Shown here: in pieces, positions 1 through 7,827 of the stretch | Numbering within the stretch: the stretch's first letter is position 1 | Layout: the number at the start of each line of letters is the position of its first letter | Assembly (NCBI GenBank): GCA_964445745.1 | Contig: CAYULU010000014.1 | Span: 1 to 40,841 of the forward strand | Direction of reading: 5' to 3' | Source: UBA1443 sp964445745 | GTDB lineage: Bacteria > Omnitrophota > Omnitrophia > Omnitrophales > Aquincolibacteriaceae | Length of the DNA: 40,841 bases | Program-made: the position numbers and the translations under genes | Notes under the pieces: model-generated | What the model saw: the letters and a program-made list of their open reading frames with translations, nothing else | The model's database searches: none | Told to the model about the DNA's origin: nothing

Positions 1-10
1 CTACGTGTTG

Positions 11-712
11 TTAATCGAGCCGATATGCTATCACCTTAAAATATCCGGTTGTATATTTTGTGCCCCCGCCAGCTGTGAACAGATATGCTACGAAATTATC
101 TCCGGTCCGGACCTTCAGAGTAGTTGTCTTGATAGATTGCACCTGCACACCAAACTCGGTGCCCTCCTTATACCAACCAGTGATGATGCTATAATTCGTA
201 GAAGAGGAGGACGTTTTAAAATAAACAACGACTCCCAGATTCGAAGATCCCAGGTTGTGAGTAATTGTATACGACGTATCCTTCGCACAGTAAATCCAAT
301 CCGAAATATAGGTGGCATTCGTAGTCCCGCCGACAGCGGATTTCCAATTTTTATTCCCATCATAAACCTCAAGCGCATCCGTCGTGATATTATAAACTAC
401 CGCGCCTTCTTTTGTCGGTTCAGCTGTACTCGTGCTGGCAATTATATCTCTTTGCGCCGTCGTGACCCGGGGCGGATAAAATGCCGATGTGGTCGAGCTC
501 AACTCCAGGATCCCTCGAGGATTCTTTGTCCCGATCCCGACATTACCCGAAGTCGTCGCAAAATTGGCCCCTTCCGTGGAACTTAAATTCTTGTATTCGC
601 CGATGGGCGCGGGATAGTAAGTCGTCAGTTCGATTTCTCGGGCAAAAGCCGGCGCACCGCAGAAAACGATCGGGATGACTAACAGACACATGCAAAAAAA
701 TCGCAGAAACAT
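11..712 (-). CDS. secreted surface protein with TTYYPAP and VGIGT motifs
   Basis: Predicted exported protein of about 233 residues with unknown function. The reading frame is open further upstream, but the ATG at 712 is preceded by a strong GGAGG six bases away and starts a classical signal peptide (MFLRFF..., hydrophobic core, cleavage near APAFA-RE), so I chose it. The mature N-terminus has ELTTYYPAPIGEYKNL, followed by a GNVGIGTKNP segment of the kind found at the start of tail-fibre-like and long repetitive surface proteins. The rest is Ser/Thr-rich and predicted beta-rich, with a stretch (residues about 95-130) resembling 'GAVVYNITTDALEVYDG' head-fibre modules. I associate the TTYYPAP signature with Omnitrophota secreted proteins. 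It lies 38 bases downstream of ruvC on the same strand and may be cotranscribed. A fibre or pilus-like surface role is inference only. Confidence 0.8.
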   Translation of the reverse strand: MFLRFFCMCLLVIPIVFCGAPAFAREIELTTYYPAPIGEYKNLSSTEGANFATTSGNVGIGTKNPRGILELSSTTSAFYPPRVTTAQRDIIASTSTAEPTKEGAVVYNITTDALEVYDGNKNWKSAVGGTTNATYISDWIYCAKDTSYTITHNLGSSNLGVVVYFKTSSSSTNYSIITGWYKEGTEFGVQVQSIKTTTLKVRTGDNFVAYLFTAGGGTKYTTGYFKVIAYRLD

Positions 713-750
713 AAACAACCTCCATCGGTTGATAAGACTGACTGCATTTT

Positions 751-1218
751 TTACCTGGCTGAATGGAAATGACACATCGCAATGGAAAGGGCATCGGAGG
801 CATCAAGCGAAGGCGCCGTTTTGAGATTCAAAAGTCTCATGACCATAAACTGCACCTGCTCCTTGGTCGCACGGCCATTCCCTGTCACGGACTTTTTCAC
901 CGCCGTTGGTGCGTATTCTACCACTTCGATGCCCTGCTTGGAAGCTGCGAGCATGGCACAAGCGCGCGCCTCCCCGATTCGTTCAACGGCCTGGATGTCT
1001 TTGGCAAAAAAGAGGGTCTCGAGCGCCATCACTTCAGGATGATAACTTTGGATAACGGTCTGGAGAGATTCAAAAATGTGGAGCAACCTTTTAGCGATAG
1101 GATCTTTGGAGTTGGCGCGAATGATCCCGCTGTAAACAATTTTATACTTCGACCCGTCAGCTTCGAGAATTCCGACGCCGGTCCTGTGAGTCCCGGGATC
1201 AACACCTATCACGCGCAT
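751..1218 (-). CDS. ruvC: crossover junction endodeoxyribonuclease RuvC
   Basis: Holliday-junction resolvase that nicks symmetrically at four-way junctions together with RuvAB. The 155-residue product starts MRVIGVDPG, the standard RuvC N-terminus. The frame is open 12 codons further upstream, but those residues have no family counterpart, so the ATG at 1218 is preferred. The catalytic acidic tetrad is visible: Asp7 (VDPGT), Glu67 (ALETLF), Asp139 and Asp142 (DASDALSIAMCH). Length is close to the usual 160-175. It follows yebC by about 100 bases on the same strand; yebC-ruvC is a common bacterial pairing. ruvA and ruvB are not in this window. Confidence 0.95.
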   Translation of the reverse strand: MRVIGVDPGTHRTGVGILEADGSKYKIVYSGIIRANSKDPIAKRLLHIFESLQTVIQSYHPEVMALETLFFAKDIQAVERIGEARACAMLAASKQGIEVVEYAPTAVKKSVTGNGRATKEQVQFMVMRLLNLKTAPSLDASDALSIAMCHFHSAR

Positions 1219-1321
1219 AACATCAATGCCCTGCACGGGAAGCCCGTGGCCCATCGTCTGCAGTCCACAGGAAGGGACCTTTTTTCCATTCTGTGAACTG
1301 CGGTCTGTGGACGGCGAACCG

Positions 1322-2068
1322 TCATGCGAGTTCTTTCATCACTTCATCCGGAATGTCAGCGTTCGCGTAGACATTCTGGACATCATCGTGTTCTTCAAGC
1401 GCTTCAATCAACTTGACCACCGTACGCGCAGCTCCCGCATCAACAGCCGTCATGTTCTTGGGATTCATGACCAGATTGGCGCTTTCAATCTTGATCCCCG
1501 CTTTTTCAATCGCTTCCCGTACCACCCAAAGATCTGAAGGAGCGGTGGTCACCTGAAACGTTTCCCCGACAGCCACCATATCCTCCGCGCCGCCATTGAT
1601 CGCCACTTCCATCAGTTGATCTTCCGTGACCCCTGAATGGCTCACCACGATCAACCCCTTCTTCTCAAACATCCAGGCGACGGTTCCGGCCCCGCCCATG
1701 TTTCCGCCGTTTTTTCCAAAAATAGACCGGATCTCGGACGCCGTCCGGTTCTTGTTATCCGTAAGACATGCAACCAACATCGCCGTTCCGCCCGGTCCAA
1801 ACCCTTCGTAAGTGACCTCTTCATAAGTCACACCTTCCAGCTCGCCCGTACCCTTTTTAATGGCACGCTCAACATTTTCGGCCGGCATATTCGCGTCCTT
1901 GCCCGCCTGAATGGCGGTACGGAGACGCGGGTTCATGTTGGGATCGCCCCCTCCCGATTTCGCCGCAACCGTAATTTCACGGATAATCTTTGTAAAGGCC
2001 GCGCCTCGTTTTGAGTCCGCAGCCGCTTTCTTATGTTTGATACTCGCCCACTTATTATGTCCGGACAT
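1322..2068 (-). CDS. yebC: YebC/PmpR family DNA-binding regulatory protein
   Basis: Member of the TACO1/YebC family, 248 residues, the normal length. The N-terminus MSGHNKWASIKHKKAAADSK is the family hallmark, and the NPRLRTAIQAGKDANMPAENVERAIKKG stretch follows (quoted here only by its features: residues about 45-72). Family members are described both as DNA-binding transcriptional regulators and as factors that help ribosomes through difficult peptide stretches; the sequence does not decide between them. The start is supported by AGGAGGAAGACA immediately upstream of the ATG. It sits between folP and ruvC in a same-strand housekeeping run. Confidence 0.95.
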   Translation of the reverse strand: MSGHNKWASIKHKKAAADSKRGAAFTKIIREITVAAKSGGGDPNMNPRLRTAIQAGKDANMPAENVERAIKKGTGELEGVTYEEVTYEGFGPGGTAMLVACLTDNKNRTASEIRSIFGKNGGNMGGAGTVAWMFEKKGLIVVSHSGVTEDQLMEVAINGGAEDMVAVGETFQVTTAPSDLWVVREAIEKAGIKIESANLVMNPKNMTAVDAGAARTVVKLIEALEEHDDVQNVYANADIPDEVMKELA

Positions 2069-2171
2069 TGTCTTCCTCCTCTAACGACTTCAACAGCCTC
2101 ATCCCCCGTGTAAAAATTTAACGACGCTCAAACCCTTGTCATTCAAAAGCATTACGCCCTTTGAATTTCAT

Positions 2172-2206
2172 GATTGGCGATTTGGGATTTGGTCATTGGT
2201 TATTTG
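2172..2206. repeat. degenerate GATTTGG/CATTGG short-period repeat at the 3' end of folP
   Basis: On the plus strand the stretch reads as successive gattgg, gatttgg, gatttgg, cattgg, tatttg units, i.e. a short irregular 7-10 base period. It covers the folP stop codon, so the last folP residues (TNNQ, then TGA) are encoded by the repeat. I have the impression that CAATGACCAAATCCC-type repeats recur between genes in several candidate phyla; that recollection needs a genome search. Confidence 0.4.
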
Positions 2207-3032
2207 TTTTAATAGCTTCGGTCACTTTAATAACGTCACGCATTCCTTTAACATGATGAACACGGAGCACATGAATTCCTTGCATCACACATGCCACGGC
2301 ACACGCCGCCGTCCCGAAATCGCGGTCGCAAACGTCACGTCCCGTAATGGTCCCGAGAAAGGACTTGCGAGACGGCCCCACCATAACGGGGTAGCCGGTC
2401 ATCAGAAACGGTTTCAGGTCACGAAGAATCGCGATATTTTGCTCCGAATTTTTGGGAAGACCGAGCCCCGGGTCGATCATAATTCGCTCACGGTCCACGC
2501 CGCCCTTGAGCGCCATTTCCACGCTCCCCGCAATCTCTTTCAGAATTTCCGCAGATAGATCTTGGTATTCCGCCATTTCCTGCATCGTCTCCGGCGTCCC
2601 CCGGCTGTGCATCAAAATCAGTCCTGCCTTAAAACTTTTAAGGGCGGCAAGCATTTTTTTCCCCGAAGTCCGCAGGTTACTCGTATCGTTGATCGCATCC
2701 GCCCCTTCATCGAGACATTGCTTCGCCACCTCAACCTTGGTGGTATCAATCGAGATAATCCCGTCCGTCTGTTTCCGGATCTGCCTCAGCACGGGTAAAA
2801 GCCTTTTGATCTCTTCACTGGCATCCGTGTTTTTCGCACCTGGCCTCGTCGATTCCGCCCCCAGATCGATCATGTCGGCACCGTCCGCGAGAAGTTCAAG
2901 CGCATGCTGGACCGCTTTCGCCGGATCAAGGAATTTTCCACCATCGGAAAAAGAGTCCGGAGTGATATTGACAATGCCCGACAGGAGCGTACGATCAAAG
3001 CTGACTATCTTTTCGCGAGCTTTCCAGATCAC
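2193..3032 (-). CDS. folP: dihydropteroate synthase
   Basis: Folate biosynthesis enzyme that condenses 6-hydroxymethyl-dihydropterin pyrophosphate with p-aminobenzoate. The 279-residue TIM-barrel shows the family landmarks in order: GIVNITPDSFSDGG (residues about 19-32, pyrophosphate loop), DLGAESTRPGA (about 57-67), IDTTK, INDTSN, IMIDPGLGLPK and GPSRKSFLG (about 220-228, pABA/phosphate binding). It starts with GTG at 3032, overlapping the ftsH stop codon by four bases (GTGA), which implies translational coupling to ftsH. The C-terminus after IKVTEAIK is short and comes from a local repeat. The ftsH-folP order is frequent in bacteria. Confidence 0.95.
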   Translation of the reverse strand: MIWKAREKIVSFDRTLLSGIVNITPDSFSDGGKFLDPAKAVQHALELLADGADMIDLGAESTRPGAKNTDASEEIKRLLPVLRQIRKQTDGIISIDTTKVEVAKQCLDEGADAINDTSNLRTSGKKMLAALKSFKAGLILMHSRGTPETMQEMAEYQDLSAEILKEIAGSVEMALKGGVDRERIMIDPGLGLPKNSEQNIAILRDLKPFLMTGYPVMVGPSRKSFLGTITGRDVCDRDFGTAACAVACVMQGIHVLRVHHVKGMRDVIKVTEAIKTNNQ

Positions 3033-5127
3033 GCAGTAGGACCTTCGTCGGTTTTAGGTTGGTCATTCGTCGCCGGTTCCTGGACAGGAAGTCCTACCAG
3101 TTGCCGAATCACATCCGATTCAAGAACTTCCTTTTCAAGAAGCGCATCGGCCAGGATGCGAAGCTTGTCCTGATGTTCCGTAATGAGATCGCGCGCTCTC
3201 GTATAACACCCGTCCACAATTCTCCGGACTTCATTATCAATCAAAACCGCCGTTTGTTCCGAGTAGTCCTTCTCACGCATCAAGTCACGCCCGAGAAAAA
3301 CCTGCCGATCTTTTTTACCGAAGGTCAGGTTCCCAAGTTTTTCACTCATCCCCAGTTCGCACACCATCGCCTGGGCATAATGCGTGGCCTTTTCAAGATC
3401 ATCCGACGCCCCCGAGCTAATTTCACCAAAATAAATCTCTTCGGCTACACGGCCTCCGAGGAGCACCATAATCCGGTCCAGGAGTTCTTTCCTGGTAATG
3501 AGATTTCGGTCCTCATCCGGGACCTGAAGCGTGTAACCGCCAACTCCATATCCCCGTGGAATGATAGATATCTTGTGAACCGGGTCCAGGTTCGGGGAGA
3601 AGAGAGCGATGATGGCATGGCCTGATTCATGAACGGCCTTGATCAATTTTTCACGTTTTGAAATCACCCTGCTTCTACGCTCGGGACCGACCATCACACG
3701 CTCGATTGATTCTTCAAGCTCGGGTTGGGCCACGGCATCTTTTTTGCGGCGCGCGGAAAGTAAGGCCGCCTCNNNNNNNNNNNNNNNNNNNNNNNNNNNN
3801 NNNNNNNNNNNNNNNNNNNNNNNNNNNNNNNNNNNNNNNNNNNNNNNNNNNNNNNNNNNNNNNNNNNNNNNNGCTCGGGTTGGGCCACGGCATCTTTTTT
3901 GCGGCGCGCGGAAAGTAAGGCCGCCTCGTTAATCAGATTGGCAAGATCAGCTCCGGAAAAACCCGGCGTCTGCCGTGCCAGCTTTGCAAGATCGACCGCC
4001 GCCGCCAGTTTCACTTCCCGGGAATGGACCCGTAAAATTTCTTCGCGCCCCTTGATATCGGGACGTTCGATCACCACCTGCCGGTCAAAACGACCCGGAC
4101 GAAGCAATGCCGGATCCAGAACATCAGGACGATTGGTCGATGCGATCAGAATGACGCCGGCGTGCGTATCAAATCCGTCCATCTCGACAAGAAGCGCGTT
4201 CAGGGTTTGTTCACGTTCATCGTGTCCCCCGCCGATACCCGCAAAACGCTGGCGGCCTACCGCGTCGATTTCGTCCACAAAAATGATGGCTCCCTTACCG
4301 CCTGTTTTCGCCGCTTTCTTGGCTTGTTCAAAAAGATCCCGTACGCGCGCGGCCCCTACGCCCACAAACATTTCAACAAAATCCGATCCGCTGATCGAGA
4401 AAAAAGGCACCCCCGCTTCCCCCGCCACCGCCTTGGCAAGAAGCGTTTTTCCGGTTCCGGGAGGTCCCATCAAAAGGACACCTTTCGGAATCTTTCCGCC
4501 AAGACGCGTGAAGCGTTGCGGATCTTTCAGAAACTCGATAATTTCCTGCAATTCCTCCTTGGCTTCATCGACCCCCGCGACGTCTTTAAATGTAATCGGG
4601 CTTTTTTCTTTCCCCGCAAGTTTGGCGCGTGATTTCCCAAAGCTAAACACACGGTTCCCTCCCTGTTGCATGCCTCGATAAACAAAAAACCAGAAAAATC
4701 CGATCAGAAGAATCACCGGCATCACAGAATAAATAAGATTTTTCCAAAAGGTTTGCGGTGGGCTGACCGAGAAATCGACAACGTTCTTCCGCATCAGCGG
4801 AATAATTTCAAGGTCATTGATCGGAATATGAACGGTAAAAAAAGATCCCGTAATGAGTTTCCCGTGAATCACATTGTCGACCAGTTCGCAGGAGAGAATT
4901 TGCCCCGTTTCCGGATTTGCCACAAGCATCCGGTAAAACTCAGAGTAATTCATTTCTTTCATTTCCATGGCCGGGAACACAAAAACCTGCAGAAGAATCA
5001 AGATCCCCAAGGGCACAAGAAAAAGCCACATCGCCCGGTTTTTATCAGGCTCTGTGTTCTTGGGAGACTGATTGCCAGATTTTTTCTGCGGAACCTGATT
5101 TTTCATGAAATGATTTGATGGTGTCAT
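3029..5127 (-). CDS. ftsH: ATP-dependent zinc metalloprotease FtsH (contains assembly gap)
   Basis: Membrane-anchored AAA+ protease that degrades misfolded membrane proteins and short-lived regulators. Two N-terminal transmembrane segments (residues about 33-54 and 131-150) flank a periplasmic domain. Then come Walker A GPPGTGKT (221-228), Walker B IIFVDEID (281-288), the SRH arginines (LLRPGRFDR, 342-349) and the zinc motif HESGH (about 448-452). A 100-N run splits the gene, and the two halves are out of frame as printed. The 55 bases on each side of the gap are identical, and removing the N run plus one copy (155 bases) restores one frame of 647 codons plus stop, a normal FtsH length. The start ATG at 5127 has AGGA eight bases upstream. 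It overlaps folP by four bases downstream. So this is an intact gene and the interruption is an artefact. Confidence 0.97.
3718..3927. other. assembly gap (100 N, 3773-3872) flanked by a 55-bp duplicated contig overlap
   Basis: Bases 3718-3772 and 3873-3927 are identical over 55 bases (both begin gctcgggttggg and end aaggccgcctc). This is the footprint of two contigs that share a k-mer-length end and were joined by a scaffolder with a fixed 100-N spacer. Collapsing the overlap restores the ftsH frame, so no sequence is likely to be missing. Confidence 0.93.
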
Positions 5128-5154
5128 CGGATATTTCCTAAAAGGTGAGGGCGT

Positions 5155-5183
5155 AGTCTATCATGTGACCCGGGAGATATCAA
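5155..5183 (-). promoter_or_regulatory. sigma-70-type promoter upstream of ftsH
   Basis: Reading the minus strand, TTGATA (5183-5178) and TAGACT (5160-5155) are separated by exactly 17 bases, about 28 bases before the ftsH ATG. Matches to consensus are 5/6 and 4/6. The 260-base spacer between tilS and ftsH otherwise holds a perfect 10-bp inverted repeat (5317-5326 with 5339-5348) and a CCCCG/CGGGG hairpin (5379-5395) overlapping the tilS stop. Confidence 0.5.
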
Positions 5184-5316
5184 ACCTGTACTTTCCCCTT
5201 ACGCTTTTTTTTCAAGGGCTCCCGGTTCCCTTTTCAACTTCCTGAGATTATTAAAAACCAAAATCGCACCTCATGGTATTTGAATTTAGGGGTAGGCGGT
5301 ACTGTACTGACAACCG

Positions 5317-5348
5317 CTTGAAATTGAAAAGCAACTCCCAATTTCAAG
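5317..5348. repeat. perfect 10-bp inverted repeat between tilS and ftsH
   Basis: cttgaaattg (5317-5326) pairs with caatttcaag (5339-5348) around a 12-base loop. No T-run follows on either strand, so it is not an obvious intrinsic terminator. It could be a protein-binding site or an RNA structure between tilS and the ftsH promoter. Confidence 0.45.
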
Positions 5349-5387
5349 TGTCATAACGTAATAGTCTGTCTCCTTCACCCCCGGAAT

Positions 5388-6386
5388 TCACGGGGAAAGT
5401 TTTTTGAAAACAGTGACCGCTTTCGGAGTGAGGGAAAAATCAATATCTTTCGGAAGGGACCAACAATTACGGGCACGAGGAAACCCCTTCTGGATCCGTT
5501 CCCAGGCCTCATAAGAAAGCCCGCTTTGCGGATGAATTTTTTTGAGGGCCCGTTCGATAACCCGAAACTGCAGGGGCGATTCCATCCGAAGAAAAACCTC
5601 CCGCCTCAATTCAATACGTTTCGGCTCCATCTTTTTTACAACGGCCTTCCAGGCCTGCGCCTCCAGTCGGTCCAGAAACGCAATTTCCCGGGAAGCAATC
5701 GCCGGAATCCGGGCCAATGCCTCCGTAATCCGGGGATTAAAATCCCGTTTGAGAACCGGCAACAATTTCAGGCGTATCCGGTTCCGGAAAAACCGGACGG
5801 AACGGTTACTTTCATCCTTGCAAAACCCGACTTTTGCCGCGCGGCAAAAGTTGAGGATTTCCTTTTTAGAAAACTTGAGAAGAGGGCGAATCAAGTCAAC
5901 CCCCTCCCTCCGGTTCACCTCGCGAATCCCCTGGAGTCCCCGAAGGCCTGTTCCCTGCAAAATCCTCATCAGGACCGTTTCCGCCTGATCATCAAGGGTA
6001 TGTCCCAGAGCGATTTTTCGAATCCCGAGTTTCTTCGCCGTCTTGAGAAAAAAATCATACCGCATCTTTCTGGCGGCTTCTTCGATGGAAGTTCTGGTGT
6101 TGACAGCCTCTTGCCTGACATTGCCGGATCCGAAATAAAACGCAAGCCCCAGTTCCTTCGAAAGAAATCGAACAAATCGAAGATCGTTCCCTGACGATTT
6201 CCGGAGGCGATGGTCATAATGAAGGACACCCAGTTGCCAGCGATGTTCCGGGGCCAGGGAAACCAGCAATCTGAGAAGTACGATCGAATCGGGGCCGCCG
6301 GAACAGGCAATGAGAATTTTTTCCTTTTCCCGGAAAAAAGACTGATTCGTAATGTGGGTTTGAAAATCCGCGAGGAAATTACTCAT
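5388..6386 (-). CDS. tilS: tRNA(Ile)-lysidine synthetase TilS
   Basis: Converts C34 of tRNA-Ile(CAU) to lysidine, changing both codon and amino-acid identity. The PP-loop ATP-binding motif SGGPDS lies about 29 residues from the chosen start, followed by HYDHRLR, RYDFF and GHTLDDQAETVLMRI, the canonical TilS order. The C-terminal part (about residues 240-330) is the tRNA-binding region. Product length of about 332 is on the short side but typical for species lacking the extra C-terminal domain. The frame stays open to 6446, which would place the start inside the adjacent tRNA gene; ATG codons at 6401 and 6386 are the realistic starts, neither with a clear Shine-Dalgarno, and 6386 fits family N-termini best. 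It lies directly downstream of the tRNA(CAT) gene and is probably cotranscribed with it. Confidence 0.93.
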   Translation of the reverse strand: MSNFLADFQTHITNQSFFREKEKILIACSGGPDSIVLLRLLVSLAPEHRWQLGVLHYDHRLRKSSGNDLRFVRFLSKELGLAFYFGSGNVRQEAVNTRTSIEEAARKMRYDFFLKTAKKLGIRKIALGHTLDDQAETVLMRILQGTGLRGLQGIREVNRREGVDLIRPLLKFSKKEILNFCRAAKVGFCKDESNRSVRFFRNRIRLKLLPVLKRDFNPRITEALARIPAIASREIAFLDRLEAQAWKAVVKKMEPKRIELRREVFLRMESPLQFRVIERALKKIHPQSGLSYEAWERIQKGFPRARNCWSLPKDIDFSLTPKAVTVFKKLSP

Positions 6387-6416
6387 GGGGTTCCGTTTCA
6401 TGGCTTCAAAAGAGAT

Positions 6417-6489
6417 TGCCGGAGGGCGGGATCGAACCGCCGACACGAGGCTTATGAGTCCTCTGCTCTACCAACTGAGCTACCCCGGC
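6417..6489 (-). tRNA. tRNA-Met (anticodon CAT), or possibly tRNA-Ile2(CAT)
   Basis: A 73-nt cloverleaf on the minus strand: acceptor GCCGGGG/CTCCGGC with A73, D arm GCTC...GAGC, anticodon loop CTCATAA (anticodon CAT), T arm GGCGG-TTCGATC-CCGCC. CCA is not encoded. The 31-39 pair of the anticodon stem is an A-G mismatch. CAT anticodons occur in initiator Met, elongator Met and Ile2. The first pair is G1-C72 (paired), so it is not a typical initiator. The acceptor 4-69 and 5-68 pairs are G-C rather than the C-G pairs important for E. coli TilS recognition, which favours elongator Met, but its position immediately before tilS leaves Ile2 open. Confidence 0.93.
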
Positions 6490-6548
6490 AAGATAGATCA
6501 TTCACAAGGGAAACAAAACTGCCGCATCCTTCCCAAGCGGCGGCGGGT

Positions 6549-6577
6549 ATATTAACACAGGCGCTCTCATTCGCCAA
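6549..6577 (-). promoter_or_regulatory. promoter for tRNA(CAT)-tilS
   Basis: On the minus strand TTGGCG (6577-6572) and TAATAT (6554-6549) are spaced by 17 bases, about 60 bases upstream of the tRNA 5' end. The leader between them contains a GCCGC...GCGGC stem. Matches to consensus are moderate for -35 and good for -10. Confidence 0.5.
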
Positions 6578-6753
6578 GAGCGGCTCTTTTTAGCAGATTT
6601 CTCCAACAAAATCTTCAGCCTGATCCTCTATCTTGAAAAATCGGTTAAGGCCAGAGTATCTTGAGTTAGTTCTTGTTATCCATTAAATGTGGAAGCCCTG
6701 AAATCTTAGAGAAGTTTCTTTACTTACCGGAAAGATGGGCGTAAACTTGGTTT

Positions 6754-7752
6754 ATGGCTTCCAAGATTCATCCTAAATACGCTTCTCACACTCGTCTTCC
6801 GGTTGAACCACGCAAGTTCGATGCCGTTCTCTTCGATATCGACAACGTCCTTGTCGACACGCGCCGTTCTTACCTGGAAGCGATTCGTTATACCGTAGAG
6901 ATTTTCCTCACCCACGGCGACATCCCTTTTTTCAGCAAATCTTCCAGCGGTAAAATGCCCGAGCTTTTGTCGACTCACGATGTGGAAAAGTTCAAGATGC
7001 TCGGCGGGTTCAACGATGACTGGGATTGCTGTTACGGAATACTGGTATATCTTCTGTCACTCCCGGTTTCTAACCGGACGATTGAAGCCTTAAAAAAAGC
7101 TTCCAATTTTGAAAAACTTGTAAAATCAGTCAAGGAACGACCGCTGAAGGTTTCCGGCATTACCGCGATCTACGGCCGGCCAAGCACCCTCGTGATCGAA
7201 AAAGTGGCACGAATCTTCCAGGAAGTCTACCTGGGCAAGGACATTTTCCCCCGCATGACCCATAACAAAATGAGATACTGGAAAAAGCGCGGATTGATCG
7301 ACCGGGAAAAACCCATTTTTAAAAGCCCCTTGCTCCAGAAAATCAAGGATGCCGGGATGAAACTTGGAATTTGTACGGGCAGATCTAGCTACGAAGCGAC
7401 TTATGCGTTCAAGGCCTTCGGGATGGACGGACTTTTTGATGCCATGACAACCATGGATGACGTCAAACAGGAAGAGCGCCTCAAAAAGGAATCGTTAAGG
7501 AAACCTCATCCGTTTTCGGTCCTTAAGACCGCGGAAAAGCTGGGAAAAAAGCTTCACTACCTTTATGTCGGCGACCTGCCTGACGACATCCTGGCCGCAA
7601 ACCGTGCGAAAAAATCAGTCTCGATTTGTTCCGCCGCCTTCCCCATGATGGCGGCCGATCCGTTTCACGCCCAAAAAGAACTTGAAGCCGCCCAACCCGA
7701 TTACGTCCTGAAGTCCCCTTCCGAACTCTTTAAAATTCTTGCCATCAAGTAA
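6754..7752 (+). CDS. HAD-superfamily phosphatase (HAD-IA-like), large cap
   Basis: Predicted cytosolic haloacid-dehalogenase-fold hydrolase of 332 residues. Motif I is FDIDNVLVDTRRSY (residues about 27-40, nucleophile Asp in DID), motif II is ICTGRSSYEA (about 206-215), motif III Lys is in LRKPHPF, and motif IV is YVGDLPDDILAA (about 268-279). The region between motifs I and II is long (about 165 residues), implying a large helical cap. The DIDNVLVD signature resembles the TIGR01548-type HAD-IA group that has been noted near histidine or nucleotide-sugar metabolism genes, but the substrate is not predictable here. No strong Shine-Dalgarno precedes the ATG. It is a single plus-strand gene between two minus-strand blocks and converges with lptF. 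Confidence 0.8.
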   Translation: MASKIHPKYASHTRLPVEPRKFDAVLFDIDNVLVDTRRSYLEAIRYTVEIFLTHGDIPFFSKSSSGKMPELLSTHDVEKFKMLGGFNDDWDCCYGILVYLLSLPVSNRTIEALKKASNFEKLVKSVKERPLKVSGITAIYGRPSTLVIEKVARIFQEVYLGKDIFPRMTHNKMRYWKKRGLIDREKPIFKSPLLQKIKDAGMKLGICTGRSSYEATYAFKAFGMDGLFDAMTTMDDVKQEERLKKESLRKPHPFSVLKTAEKLGKKLHYLYVGDLPDDILAANRAKKSVSICSAAFPMMAADPFHAQKELEAAQPDYVLKSPSELFKILAIK

Positions 7753-7827
7753 CTCCCTTTCAAAATTCCCGCTAAGAGATCCCTTTTCACAAAAGAAGCT
7801 GTCAAGAATGCAGGAAGCTGAAAATTT

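Noticed and set aside
3694..5127. Apparent frameshift or truncation splitting ftsH into two proteins
   Set aside because: The two frames merge exactly when the duplicated 55 bases and the 100 N are collapsed, and all motifs of a full-length FtsH follow in order. It is an assembly artefact.
6387..6446. tilS starting at 6446
   Set aside because: That start lies inside the tRNA gene, and the extra residues have no counterpart in TilS proteins.
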